A stretch of 64,000 bases of DNA, from NCBI GenBank assembly GCA_003342895.1, contig PTFA01000012.1:7054252-7118251 (forward strand), given 5' to 3'. Source of the DNA: Casuarius casuarius. Taxonomy: Eukaryota > Chordata > Aves > Casuariiformes > Casuariidae. Below are positions 19,801 to 32,744 of this stretch, piece after piece (the stretch's first letter is position 1; every line of letters starts with the position of its first letter). The notes below the pieces were generated by a model, which ran no database searches, was not told the DNA's origin, and saw only the letters and a list, made by a program, of their open reading frames with translations. A program made the position numbers and the translations under genes.

Positions 19801-22690
19801 ATCAATAAAGCTATATAGTTTGCATAGTTAAACTTTGCAAAGTTTAAACTAAGTCATATTATTCTTGGATTTGGGCAGTCCTATTGCAACACTTGAAGTC
19901 TTGTATCTTAAAAGTTGGCAGCAGAGATAACTGAATTTTCTCAAGAATCTCAAATCTTTTTCTGACCAAATGAGGTTTCCAGTTTTAGAAAGTCAACTGT
20001 GTTTTGGGAAACAGATCAAAACAGTAGGGCACCCTGTACAATTCAAGATATTGAGATTATATGATAGTTTCTGTAGCAGTTCTGTGAGATATAGCCATAG
20101 AGTACAAAAACAACACTCAGAATCAGCAAAATAGGTCTGTTTAGATAGCTGGTTATTAAAGGAAAATAAATTCAGATAAAATTACTAAGCCTGAATTTAT
20201 TGCTATAATGTTTTTAAGTGTCTTAAAATACATTACTTCTGATTCCAACTAAAACTGCATTCACAGATCGAATGCTTCACTAAAGTGTCTTAGCTTTTTT
20301 GAGTAATTTTTACCATCGATTGTAATAAAGTGAAAATTACACAACTCCAATCACATTTTCATTGATGCCACTTAACTTGTCTGGGGTTTTTGAAGAGTTT
20401 TCCCAACTTCTAAATATATATAAAGCTTCTGTTTGTTTAAGCTGCTTAAGTCTGACTTCATTCACTATTATGCTCCTAGCCAAAAGGAATGTTACTATTA
20501 ATGGTTCTTGTACAGCTTTTCTTATTAGTGTGCTTAGTCATGGTAATTATATGTGTGAAATATAAAAGCTGGAAAGCCTTAATATGTATATTACAGAATG
20601 GAGAAGTTGTATGTTAAAATTATGAGGTTGTTAAAATCACTGGAGTATCTCTATCAAAATAATAATCTGTTAACCAATTAGGCCTTAATTAGTTGTCATG
20701 TATTGATATACAAGGATCTACAAATGAAACGTTTTGGTGATGATGGCCTTTTATATTTCTCTTAACCTAGAAAAACAGCAAAATAGTGACATCAACTTTA
20801 AAAAGCTCCTGTAAATTTTTTTTTTTTAAGAGAGAAAATGAAAACAAACTTTTTTAAAACACTGGAGTTTAAAATATTTTAGCTGAAAATTAACCAAGTT
20901 TCCTGCTCCAACAGTCCTTGAACATCATGTTGATGAAGTAGATTTAATTTACAGGGTGTTTAAAACAGCTGTCAGGAAAAAAAATCCTTCGTATGTTAGT
21001 GCTTATCAAAATGCTTAATTAAGCCACAACAGGAATTTTTTGCAAAGATTATTTTAATGATTAAGTGATTTATTTGACTGGAAAGGAAATGCTGCTCTTA
21101 GCCAGCAGTTTATTTTTAAGGAGAAGTTATGAAGAAAATGATCATTTTAGAGGTCCAGAACACAATAATTTAAGGTACATTTTAGTTAATATATAAAATC
21201 ACCAAAATAGGAATCATTTGGGAGAAAGTTTCATGAGCAACCTTAATAATACATTTCAGATTTTGAATGTTTGACTCTGGGATTGTATCTAACAGTTTTT
21301 AACAAAGTTTCATTTATAGTTTAGCTTTTTCCTAGAACTTTGTTTGGATTTTTTAATGTAGTGGAAGAAAAGGATTTATATTTTGAGGCAGGTAAATCAA
21401 ATATGATGGTCTTATCTATTTTACTGAAGATGACCCTTATAGGGAAACTAAAGCTCTGAGAAAACAGAAATAAGCCAAAATGATAGACTTTCACTAAATT
21501 ACATTCATGTTTTAACATCATACAGCAAGCTATTAAAAATTTGAGTAGGTGATGTTAAAGAAACCTTGCAGAAAGAGCGAGCTGCATTCAGCATTAAGTT
21601 TGAAAAAGAACCCTGCATTATTATTATTTTGGTCTTCCAGAGTGGCAGAATTCACTAGAAAATTAAATCTCTTCCACAACCAAACCAGGGTGACAGAAGA
21701 GAAATAAGATGAAACAGGATCAAAAGCATTTTCAGCCATCGGTAAATTAAATGCAACAAGAGAGTATGGAGGGAGACATGTCACCATCAGCAACAGGTGG
21801 GCAGATTCTGACAGATGTCAGTGCCAGGTTGAGCCAGGCACTTCACAGTGCTACCGAATTGTTGCATCCGAGTTACAGAGTAGGTTGCTCAAATTCCAGT
21901 AATTTAAGATCAAAATCTTGTTGCATGCAAAAGGAACACCCTGTATATGCAAAGCCAAGCACTTTTGATTAGCCTAATTAAAGCCTTACTCATCTGATTA
22001 AAGAATTAGTCCAATTACAATGATATTAACATTTATAGTTTAAATTGTATATGTATAGTTAGAATAACGCATGCACAAACTTCTAGCATCTACCCCTTTC
22101 TCTGGTGTTACGCTCACCCTTCCTCAGACCCTCCGGGTCCTAAGGTTGATAACTTCAGTTTGGGGTAGAGGGGAAGAAGTACAGCATGCCATTATCATCT
22201 CAAGTCCTTTGCCAGGAGGTGTACGTTATTGATGTTGATGGTTTCTTCCTCTTCACTCTAGAATACACTAGCAGTTATTTATCATGTTTCCTAACATACT
22301 CCACACCTTGTTGTTCCTTTGTTAGTCTGTAAATCCACTTTTACACCTGAATTTATTAGGAATGGTGTATTTTACATATGTTGGATACTTGTTCTTCATT
22401 CTCTTTGTCACCCTGAAAACTGGTTTTACTCAGCTCCCAAAGTTACATTCCTCTGACAACCAAACCAGTAATTGCTCGCTGGTGAGTTGTTTATAGCCCT
22501 GAGGCCTCCAGAATCATCCCGTGTCTGCATTTTCAGGGACTCTGCTATCATCTTATGTCTTTACTCTTCCGCACTGCATTTTATTCTAGGGTCATAGGTA
22601 GTTCACTACACAGAATAACTACTTGCCTTTACTATGTATTAGCTACAAAATTACATATAAGAATAGGTGCCACACCACACAATTACACAA
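16894..22690. other. Intergenic AT-rich sequence, nothing recognised
   Basis: The open frames here are short (the longest is 95 codons at 18235-18522) and low-complexity AT-driven. No conserved protein segment, tRNA or clear repeat was seen. A somewhat more complex patch at about 21750-21980 could be conserved non-coding DNA, but nothing in it can be named. Confidence 0.5.
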
Positions 22691-23249
22691 AGCTAAAGCA
22701 CAGTAAGTAAGAATAATCCCATGATTAGACAATTGCTCTTACAAGGTAAAACAATTCTCCAGGAAGGCCAAGAGAAGTCCCTACAAAGCCTGGTAAGCCT
22801 TGAGGCCCATGCTGTTAGCTTGATACAAAGCCCAGAGCCAGTCACAAGCAATGGCAGCCATATGTACTGGGCTATAAGGCTACTATATTCTTTCACCTTT
22901 GGAGTTTTCCATGTGATTAAAAAAAATGAATACTGTAAAGGGGAGGTTCAGGAAAACAAGACAACCTATGAACCTATCTACTACTAGTCAACACCTGTCA
23001 ACAAGTGGAAGTCAGGCTATGAGGGATGAGCTAGCAATCTGTTTCTGGTGTACTCAAATTCCTCCATTAAAAAAAAATCTGCATTGCACAAGTGGAGACA
23101 TCAGCCCTAGCTTGCTGGGAAACCCTAAGGAGGCCAGAAGAAGCACAAACCATGAAGGTTCAGCGTAGCAGGAAGTCTTAAAGGAGCCAAAGACACTATA
23201 ACAGACTCTAAGGGGTAACAGTTGTTTGAATGTTTCAATGACCAGATGG
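22691..23249. other. Intergenic sequence, possibly part of the adjoining repeat
   Basis: Moderate GC, no stable coding signal. It runs without a clear break into the GC-rich block that starts near 23250 and may belong to the same insertion. Confidence 0.35.
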
Positions 23250-23700
23250 CCTAACTCTGGACCTAAGGTCAGGGAACAGCAAGGGCTGGCTGCTTCCTAA
23301 GGGACAGAGAGCCGAGGGCAATACCATGGCCTGCAGGGCAGGGGCCTCATCAGCCAGGGCTCATCCCACCAGCCCTGACCAAAGCGAGCAGGGCAGGCCA
23401 AGGGATTGCAGTCAGGTTTAACAAAGAGTCCAGATGACCAGGTGATAAGGCAGATCCAAGGCCAAGCTGGGAAGACAGTCCATGGCTGATCAACAGAGTC
23501 CACAGCCAGGCACAGGCATCAGTGTGGCTGAGCTAGAGACTAGTACTGATACAGCCTAGATGAGGGAGAGCAGGGAGGCGCAGTGCTGAGCTTAAATGGA
23601 GCCCCTGAGCCCACGGCAGGGGTGTGGATGGAGGGCTCAGGTAAGGCTGGTCAGGGCCATTAAGGCCTGTTAATGCCCTCCAGGCCCTGACACCTAAGAT
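23250..23700. repeat. GC-rich repeat-like block, possible solo LTR, with terminal hairpin
   Basis: An abrupt GC-rich segment built of loosely repeated words (CAGGGCAGG, GGCCAAG, GAGTCCA, CAGAGTCCACAG) in AT-rich surroundings. GCTTAAATGGAGCCCC at about 23591 is TATA-like. The block ends in a hairpin at 23650-23691. The organisation is like an old LTR or an unclassified amniote repeat. No reverse transcriptase, gag or primer-binding site is visible beside it. Confidence 0.4.
23650..23691. other. Nested hairpin GTCAGGGCC...GGCCCTGAC
   Basis: A perfect 9-base inverted repeat (23650-23658 with 23683-23691) encloses a second one, CATTAA / TTAATG (23658-23663 with 23670-23675), around a GGCCTG loop. 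Confidence 0.75.
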
Positions 23701-24009
23701 ATCTTAGGGTGCCTCATCAAAAGAAATGACAAGCCCTTAGGAATAACTCTGAGTATCTTAAAACTCTGAGAACATTCCTAGTATTTTCTGTTTGGCCTTG
23801 GAAACACACGATGGGCAGACTTTTGTAATCTGGCTGAGTGAGCGACACAAGAAAAAGAGTAGCGAAGATGATAGAAGCTATTACTGATGACAAGAGTGAG
23901 CAGTAGTCTAGGCTTAGCAATGGAGTAGATACATTGGTGTTAGGCTCATATGCATGGTGGACAGATTCATGGTTGATCTTGTCAGGGAGCTGCAGTGTTT
24001 GCTCCTCCA
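23701..24009. other. Intergenic sequence between two GC-rich blocks
   Basis: Ordinary AT/GC mix. The minus-strand open frame at 23717-24046 has no recognisable domain. Confidence 0.4.
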
Positions 24010-24300
24010 CAAGTAAGTGTGAGCCAGGAGCTGCAGGTGAGAGCAAGATGGCAGGTCAGGGCGTCCCCTGGCGCAGCCCTCGGTGTCCCAGCGAGGAGAG
24101 CAGGGAGCAGTGACTGCTGCCAGGGACGGCCGCCAGGCCTAGAGCTTGCGGTGGCTCCCGGGGAAGCAGGGGCAGCCCCTGATGAGGCTTCCTGTAGCTC
24201 CCGCTCACATGGCTCCTTCCCACAGCGGCACTGTGCCAGGGCCGGCCTGGAGCACCAGCAGCCAAACCCCCAGGAGAGGGGGTGGGGGAAAGAGATTGCA
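24010..24300. other. Second small GC-rich block
   Basis: GC-rich with scattered CpG. It is followed by GGCCCTGACAG near 24321, which repeats the terminal word of the 23 kb hairpin. Overlapping open frames on both strands (for example 23995-24348 plus and 23982-24353 minus) reflect composition. It may be the second half of one repeat insertion that began near 23250. Confidence 0.35.
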
Positions 24301-27300
24301 GAGCTTGTTGATACAGTCATGGCCCTGACAGATCTGATTAAGAAATAACTCATACTATGAATATTTTCTCAAATTTTCTTGGAGTACAGTGCATTAAATA
24401 GCACCAGATGTTCCTCTCTCCTACCTTTTATTTATTTAGTTACTATTATGTGCTTTTCTTGTTTCATTTCACACCATTGCATAGATGGAGATGGCAGTTA
24501 GTTAGTTAGTTGCAGGGGAGGGGGAACAATTTTTTTAGTATCCATTTCTATGTCCTATTATTCTTACCACAAATTATAAGCTATTAACTATCTTAGCTGA
24601 ACCTTAGATAGTCCTTCAGTTGTTCCAAGTGTGTAACTCACACCCATGCAGATGCAGTAGTTTTAAGTAGTTGTCAAAATTCACTCTGATTTTAAGAACG
24701 TTTCAGATTACTAGGCTTTAACTAAGGAGAAGATGACAAACTGATTCCACTTGGAGTATGTTCTCTTTGGAGGAGTGCCAGTCATCCGAGGGAAAGTTTG
24801 AGAAGGAATTAAACAGAATGGAAAGGATTCTAAATAAACAAAGATTGGCATGTAACCCAAGAAATAGATGTCACAACTTCATTAGAAAGGGAAAGAAAAA
24901 GCTGAGCTTGTTTAAATATAACAGCTCAAACTGCTTTATAAAGACAACACATCACAAGGGGAGTTTGCTGGCAAATCTTGTGCCATCTTAACTTGTTCTT
25001 GCTACAATCCCATTAATTTTGCAATTAATATTAACTGGCACAATTACAAAAAGTTATGCTAACACATGCCCCAGCTGACACTTGGAACCAGTACAACACC
25101 AGCCATTTTTCACTGAGCAGTTGTCTAACTTTTCACAAGCAAAGAATTTTAAATCAAATTCTGATGAAATAGATCTGTTCTCTTGGGGAACTATGCGTTT
25201 AGTTTAATGCACCAATTTCTGGGAAGAGCATTCAAAAGAACAGGAAAACCAGAGTATAGTATAACTATGCCTTTGGAATACAGATTGAAATGAGTCAATA
25301 CCAAAAAAGAACTTAAAATGGGCCAGAAAAAAAGGGAAAATGAATTTTCAGGAAGGTTTTAGGGTAGAATTGCAAATGCTGATTCTCAAATATGCCAAAA
25401 GTAGGTATCTCACTGGCTGGACTTATTTCAAAAGCCTTATGTAAGAATATAATCAGAATGAAATCCTGGGACTATTGAGGCTTTAGGCTATCCTGTCATT
25501 TACATTATTGAGCAAGTATTTTTCTTCTTTCACTGTACCCATTTCAAGTACTTCATCCACTCTAATAATCTCCTTGGCTTTAATGGGACCACTTGTGTGG
25601 GCAGGAACACCACAACATGTATTTGCCATCAAGAATGTACAAACTCTTGATGATTTTGCAATATTCTTCCATAAATGTGGGTGAACCTGTTTAGGAAATA
25701 CACTTTTCACAGGACATAAAGGGAAAATATCCATTGATATTTATAAAATACCTGTGTGGTGATGTGACTGAGGAATTAATTCACTATGTGAAAACAAGAA
25801 AGCAAGATAGTATTAACTATTCCGTAATGCCAGTTTTTACTCTCTCTAAATAGATAACAGCTGGAGAATGTTCTAAGTTCCTGTTTTCAGTAGTACAGCT
25901 GTCTGGGTATTTGAGACAGGAGGGCTACTACAAAAATGGCACTCAAATAAAATAAAAGAACTAAAGAAACCCAATGACTGTGAGAGAGGAGGGATCCCAT
26001 GATGTGTCAAGTGTACAAACGTTAAACGGAATTTCACCTGACCTTCCCAATACTTAGAAGCTCAGGGCAAGGACTCAAATCATGCAGGGCTGCTAAGAAG
26101 AGAAAAAGGGAAAAAAAGCTCTTGGAGGGTTTATAATCCTCTCCACATTCTGTGTGCTGACATCAACCCAGATTTTGATAGAATTGTTTTATTTCTGTAT
26201 TATTTGTTTATATTTATACTCACAAACATTGGTACATTAGATACCTGACTTGCTGCTACTGCTTTGGTTTCCATCTGTTTGCAAGCCAGTACTTGATTAG
26301 CTGCTTTAGTTGACTTAGACCACAGGATTTTTATTATTAATATATATAGGAAAATGTTTATTTCATTTGTAAAACAAATGCTTTATAATCTGTGTTTCTC
26401 TTTTTCCCACCTTGTTTATTTAAAATATTTCTGTTTTAAGAACAAAATTAAAAATACAAGCTTATCTAATGAAAAGTTCTTACAAAAAGGAGAAAGGAGT
26501 TCTATGTATAAAATATCTTTCAGCTATCTATTATTTAAGTTTAGTTCCTAGCTTTTTAAGGCCTAAGAATGCCCCATGGGTAAAGGTGAATAATGAACTC
26601 AGTTATAGCAGTTGCCATTGGCCTGTGATTTCAGCATAAATTGAAAGCAAAGGCATAAGGTTTAGTCCATGCTATGACAGTAGGACTTAGATCAGTATCT
26701 GTAGTCCAGTTAACTGCGAAGCAATTGCCTATAAACTAGCAATGGTGTGGTAAGAGCTTGCGCGTGCCCCAGAAATTTTAGTGATGTGATGAACAGGAGA
26801 AACTGGCCTTCTCAGTGGAAGACAACCTCACCACAGCTTCATAAAACTTGAAAGCTACAAGAAGGGGTGGCGTACAAGGAGAGGTTGTTCATCTGCTGTA
26901 TTGTAGCATCTGCTACAGTAGCGACAGGGCAGTCTTGGAGGTTTGTTTCTGAGGCACAGGCCGAAGAGCAGTCTGAGCATGCTGTTGTATCAAGCGTATG
27001 TGGGAGGACCAGGAGTTTGGTTGTTTGCTCATTGATCAGTAGCGAATTTGGTACTGGAACTGGTGTTAAAACATGTCTAGAAATTGCTCTTAAAGGTAAT
27101 AGAACATACCATTAGTCCAATGCAAAGAAAAGGAGTGTATAATGCTAAGGATGTGACCAAATTTATATATCTGTAATGATACAACTGAGGAGAGAATTGC
27201 ATATTGTATTATCATCAACTTAGCAACTGAATTTTATTTGGACATAAAGAGATGAAATTTATTCTTTTTCAGTTTTAATGTTTACCTCTATAAAATGAGG

Positions 27301-30189
27301 AAATATTGTTGAGAAATGGGTAAAGTGCCAAAATGCAGAAGATTTAAAGTGGTCATCTATACAATGACCAAATGTTCAAGGCACCAGCCTCAGGGTCTGA
27401 TGGACACTGATTTTCTTTATTGCAGTAATGCCTTTGTAACAATGTTTCACAGTTGGATGCCTACATAAAAATCAATCTTATCTTATTTTTTGCTTCATAA
27501 TGGCATCTTTCCTTATTACCAAAGCTTTTTTTTTAATATATATGTGTTTCAACTGATTGTAAAAGTGTCACTTTTTAAGATATTATTTCTGGAATTATGT
27601 CACACCATAGAATCAATAGTGTGACTGAAACCTCTGAAGTGACAGAATACCCACAGAATTCCAATAGTCATAGTGTTCAACGTACAATAGCAGGTGCTTA
27701 GTCCTCAAATGCCTTTGGGAGATGGTGATTAAACACAAAGGAACTCATTAGCAAGACAGAAATTTCTCTTCCAGCCTTCTAGCATTGTCTCCTTCTGGCA
27801 GTATTTTATTGTTAGGGCTAGCTGTACCTTTATGACAGAACTCATGCAGGAGTGGAATAGAAGTGTCCAATCCCATTGACAGCTCCAGAACAGGGTAATT
27901 TTTTGATCTGCTATTGGAAACACAGAGGAGAATCTATGAAACTCTGTGTGACCTCTGCTGCAATTTATTTTAAAGTCATTTATACACACTAAAGTAGCCC
28001 ATTTGTTCACCCTGGCATGGGCTATTACCAGAAATAATCTATCGCAGGGACTGTACGAGCACTTCATGAATGTTTCAAAAGCCATGTTTGTGCAGGCAGG
28101 CCTGGAAAAGGAGAGATTGATTCTGTAGCTGTCATTGCGTGCCCTTCTAAGAAAAGCTTAGGCCAGTAAGAAATCAGCCAAGGACAGCAGGGGAGGTAGG
28201 CTGTCAGAGACGTTCCTTACATCTCTTCCATTTCTCAGTTTCTAGCTTCTCCCACCTCCCATTTCTTCTTCCAGAGTTTGGCAGAATCTTTCTCCTAATC
28301 TCTGATGCCACAATAAATATATAAAGCTTTGTATGTTAACTGAGCCAGTTTCCAGACACAGGAAAAGAATTAGTTAGCAAACTGCTTGTGGTGGGAAAAC
28401 AATCAGGGCCCCTGACCAATGCGAAGCCCTCAAAAGGCAGGCTCGCCGCTGCTGTTTCTGCCAGCGCAGCAGCTGAGGTATCAGAGATGGCACCGATTCC
28501 TCTCCTCAGCAGCAGACCTGCCACCATGTCTGCTGCCCTCTTAGTGGCAAAGAGGTTTGACCCTTCGAGGCTTTCCATCTTAACTCTGCCAGTTTTCTGC
28601 CTCTGTACACTTTGGCTTTTCACTGCAGAAAGTTTTGAGCTGGATCTTGTTAACACTTGCTAACACTAACAGAAACATTGATTTACTGTTTTTATTGGAG
28701 TGTCTTTATAGGCTTGTACAAGCTATAAAGTTAGTAAGACATTGTAGAAAACATATATGCTTTTTTACTCAAATAAAAATGATTTCTTTTACTAACACTA
28801 AAAAACAGTCATTGCCCATGCTGCAAAACCTTCAATGGTTTTCTTGGGTTTTTTTTCTTTTTTTTTAATGGACAGTGCATGCTAGCATCTTTCCCAAACA
28901 ATGAATAGTGCTGCCCTTAACTTCATTTCTTCCTTTACGTTGGATTTGACTCAGTTAAATTTTTTAGCCACAAGGAAGTCATTTTCTCCTATTTCAACAT
29001 TCCCTGCCTGTTCTCAGAAACCTCTTTGGGTTTCAGTTGGCTTCAAACTAGAGGTAAGGCTGTGTAGATTTGTTCCAACTTAGCCAGTGCAATTTCACAA
29101 GATCCTACTTGGATAGCAGCCAGAAGTGGAGAAAGTAAATACCAAAATTTCCATACCGCTGCTTGGAAGACTGTTTTGGAAATAAGTTATTAGATTGGTA
29201 TCCAGTTAAAATAATTACCCGAAGATTTAAAAGCACTAAACCGTAGTAAAGCTAGAGTGAATGGAGTATCTCAATGGCACTATCTTTATTTGTATCAGCT
29301 GACACTCTGGCATATGGTGTTGTCAAGACAGGCAATAAGCTGGCTCAAATTCAATGATGTGGAGGAAATATAATATAGATGTATAATTTATGTATTTAAT
29401 GTATTACTTTAGAATGTATTTATTTGTGTTTTATATGTTTATTAATAGACTGGGCGCTAGTCACTTGTTATTGAATTTAACTTCCCAGTATTTTGACTGG
29501 GTTCAGACAACGCAGGCAGACTTTATTGTCATTACCGAGAATTTGGCATCGGCAGCAGAAAGAGAAGGTTCTAAAAAACACATGCGAAAGTTTGAGCTTG
29601 ACTAAGTTTCTGAAATAATGTCCTCTGGGATCGTGAAGCACAGCATTTAGAGTCCATATGAGCGTTTCCTCATGTGTTTTGGGCATTATTTTTACGTAAT
29701 AGACTCTAAGAGAAACACCACCTCTGGGGAAGGTCTCCGTCTCCGTCAGAAGTTCCCAGGACAGGTATTATATGGAGACCAACAGTAATTTTCTCCTCAG
29801 TCTCTAGGCAATTTATTTATTAAAACACATGCACTTTTGCCTCTGCCTGCACAGGAAGCTTCTAGAAAGTTTTCGTTGGGAGTTTGATGTAAACCATACA
29901 GTTGTAACAATACATATTGTATTTGTGATCGTCACCGTTTCAATTAACAGGAGATATATCGCCACTATTGTGGTATATTTTGCCATTGTACAGAAAAAGT
30001 GATTAATCAACTGGCAGGTTCTACTAAGAGTGGTTTTAAAATCCACAGCAAAGGAACTGTGCTACAGGAATAATGCTATAATTATAAGTAAACAAAAGGG
30101 CACGGGAACTCTGTTTGACCCCAGATTAGTTTAATAAAACAAAATGTAGCAGCTTAAAAGAAAAAAAAAACATTTCCTCTGCTATTACT
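24301..30189. other. Intergenic AT-rich sequence
   Basis: It contains a GTTA tetranucleotide run at 24496-24511 and otherwise nothing I can name. Open frames worth noting but unassigned are 25483-25734 (minus, 83 codons), 27729-28085 (minus, 118 codons) and the pair of opposed frames at 28336-28663. None shows a known domain. Confidence 0.45.
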
Positions 30190-30625
30190 TTCAAAGCTTC
30201 CTTTCAGGGTCGATTTTGTAACGACTTACGCTGTGGAAACCAGCGGCAGCGCGGCAGCATGGATGGCCGCAGCTGCGGTGGGAAGGACGCTCTGCGGCGG
30301 CCCCCTCAGCAGAGAGGCGGCTCCCCGGCACCCGCCGCTGACCTGCCCCCTCCTGTCCCCCTCCTGCAGCATTCGGCCCTGGCGGCAGGGTGCCAGCCCC
30401 AGGCATCGGGCACCGCGACGGGGACGGCGGTCGCCTGCAGGTCGGGTCGGCGTCGGGATCAGGCCTGGGGCTGTGGTGGGATTGAAGCCGGCACGGTGCA
30501 GGGACCGACTGCCCCAGGCTGGGCTGAAATGGGGGCCTGGGGCTGGGCAGGGGGGCAGGCCGGGGGTGGGCAGGGCCGTAAGGGCTGAGGGTGCCCACAG
30601 GGCCCAGACACCCAGTACAAGGTAT
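30190..30625. other. Isolated GC-rich, CpG-containing block (orphan CpG island candidate)
   Basis: A 430-base GC-rich block flanked on both sides by AT-rich DNA. CpG is frequent in the first 300 bases (GCGGCAGCGCGGCAGC, GGGTCGGCGTCGG). The second half is G-rich and CpG-poor. Open frames of 109-157 codons in three registers arise from the composition and are proline/glycine/arginine-rich. It could be an orphan promoter of a non-coding RNA or a GC-rich repeat. Confidence 0.45.
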
Positions 30626-32686
30626 AATAATACATAGCTCTTTACAAGGACTGATAAAAGCCACTAATGATTACTTAAAGCATTGTAAAGAACATGATTA
30701 AAGCAGGAGAACAATCTGATCGCCGTGCCTGCTCTATCTTGGGTTTCTGGCTTAAGATCTTTAACTAGAACCACTTATGGTCAAATTACTGAGATGTGGA
30801 ACCACCATCACCTTCGCATAGATCACTTAACTGAACTGGAGATCAATTCAGTTTTGGAAGTGCACCTCTCTCTTTTCTATTTCCCATCATTTGTAATTGC
30901 GTGAGAGTCAGAATCTTAGAACAGCAGTGAGAGCAGATGGCTATTTCAGATGGCCTAGCAACCAGAGAAACCTCGCTTTCCTATGTTGGCATTTGTGTGG
31001 ATGGAAATTCCTGAGTAAAATGGAGTTTCTATTTACAATTAGGATTTCTATCCTCAGTGATTTCAGTGGCAATTGAGGAAAAAGTTGAAAACAGAGAAAC
31101 TAAAGTAAATAGTAAATGTTATAAAAGTTTCCCACATTTCACAATCTGAAGTCTTCCACCCAGCTGTTAATTTTTCTTGAGTCTTCTAACAAGAAAAGTA
31201 TAAGATAGTAATGTTGTGTTAAGCAATGATTCATCGAGGCAGCTTTTTTGACATCATGGACTGCTGCTTTTTCTTGGTAGCAGGATTAGAACTGACGCAA
31301 TTTAGCGTACTGTAAGACAAGTTAATTTTCATAATTGAAAAAGGAAAAAGGAAATCTTAAGAGATGTAATGCCAGATGGGTTGTACTTAAAACTATTTCA
31401 GCCCAGGACTGAGAAACAACATTGCATTCCTGCATTTCATTTTGTCTCTCTAACACCTCCTCCTGTGCATGTTACCAGCAGTTTTACATAATGTAACAAA
31501 GGCAAATACTCCATCTTTCCTCTACAGTCTTCGCTCCTTCTCTCATTCCAAGTCACAAGTCACACTATCATTTTCATTGTCCCTCATAGCTGTGGGGAAA
31601 GAGTTGTTAATTCACCTGTTATCCTTTCACACCTTCATGGCTCCATTGACTGCAAGCCGTATGAAATGTCGCCAAGATCAATTTTGACCTGTCAGACTGT
31701 TACCATTGTTGGAATAATTTACTTGAGTTTTCTTCTCTTCTCCACCAAACTGGAGTTCTGTTTTTGTCTTTTCTCCTGTATTTATTTGGTCTCATCTGTA
31801 GTATCACTTAGTCTATTTTCTTTGAGTTCCTGTATTTCAATCAATGTATAAATTTTATTAAGAATATATGGCACTATCCTCCTAGAAAAAAAGGGATTGC
31901 TCAGTATATCCTCAAATTTTCTGCATGTTGACTAAAAAAAAATACAAAATGTGTTTTAAAATTGAAGCACATATAGAAAAGTATTTGGTACACATATTAT
32001 TTGTAGATATTTCTAAAACAAGATCTTAGTGTTTAGGACTCCACATATAAAAGAATATTCTTGCTTCAGCTGTTTTCAACAGCAGCCTTGACTTTTATGA
32101 CAATCAACTGAATCAGCCCAAAACTCCTCCTTAATATGGTCCTTAACATGCTATTGATTAGGGTAAACACAGGATAGCTTTTATGTATGTAGTGATATAC
32201 AGGAAAAAAAAATCTGACAAATATTTTTTGTTTTGTTTTTTGATTCCCAGTAATTCAATCATTAGGCACACATGGCTACATTAATGACGAAGTCACATGT
32301 CTTTGCTGTTCCTCTGCGAACCAAGCCACTAGGAAACAAAAATAGCATAAATATGTTTTCTAACTTGTGTAAATATCTAGGACAGATAAATCGGATGTAT
32401 TGCTTCTAACTTAAGAAAATTAGGATGTGAGTACATTTTGTAATCAGTACGTGAAGATTGTAAGACAGTCTCCATACATTTTTCTCAGTCTCAGTATAAA
32501 AAAATGGACCAAGTGCATAAAGAACATAGGTAACATGCTAAAGACAGAATGCTGGAATAGTCTGGTCTAAGAGAGAAAGAGAATTCTGCTTGTGTTTCCA
32601 TACAATTGTTTGATGAAGAAAGGAATGACAATCGATAGCATGGCTTTCATAATTTAAGAACTGCAGTAAAAAGTACAGAATCTGAT

Positions 32687-32744
32687 TTTATATTTATATA
32701 TTTTATATCCATATAAATACATACATATATATACATATACATAC
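32687..32744. repeat. TA/CATA microsatellite
   Basis: Imperfect repeats of TATA, ATACATA and TATACATA. Confidence 0.85.

Noticed and set aside
22691..24350. Endogenous retrovirus with coding genes
   Set aside because: LTR-like composition is present, but there are no gag, protease, reverse transcriptase or envelope-like frames and no primer-binding site that I can see.
25483..25734. 83-codon minus-strand frame with a Cys/His-containing segment
   Set aside because: The cysteines and histidines do not follow a zinc-finger spacing, and no homologous protein comes to mind.
27729..28085. 118-codon minus-strand frame that looks protein-like
   Set aside because: No recognisable family, no splice or start context, and a length still compatible with chance in 64 kb.
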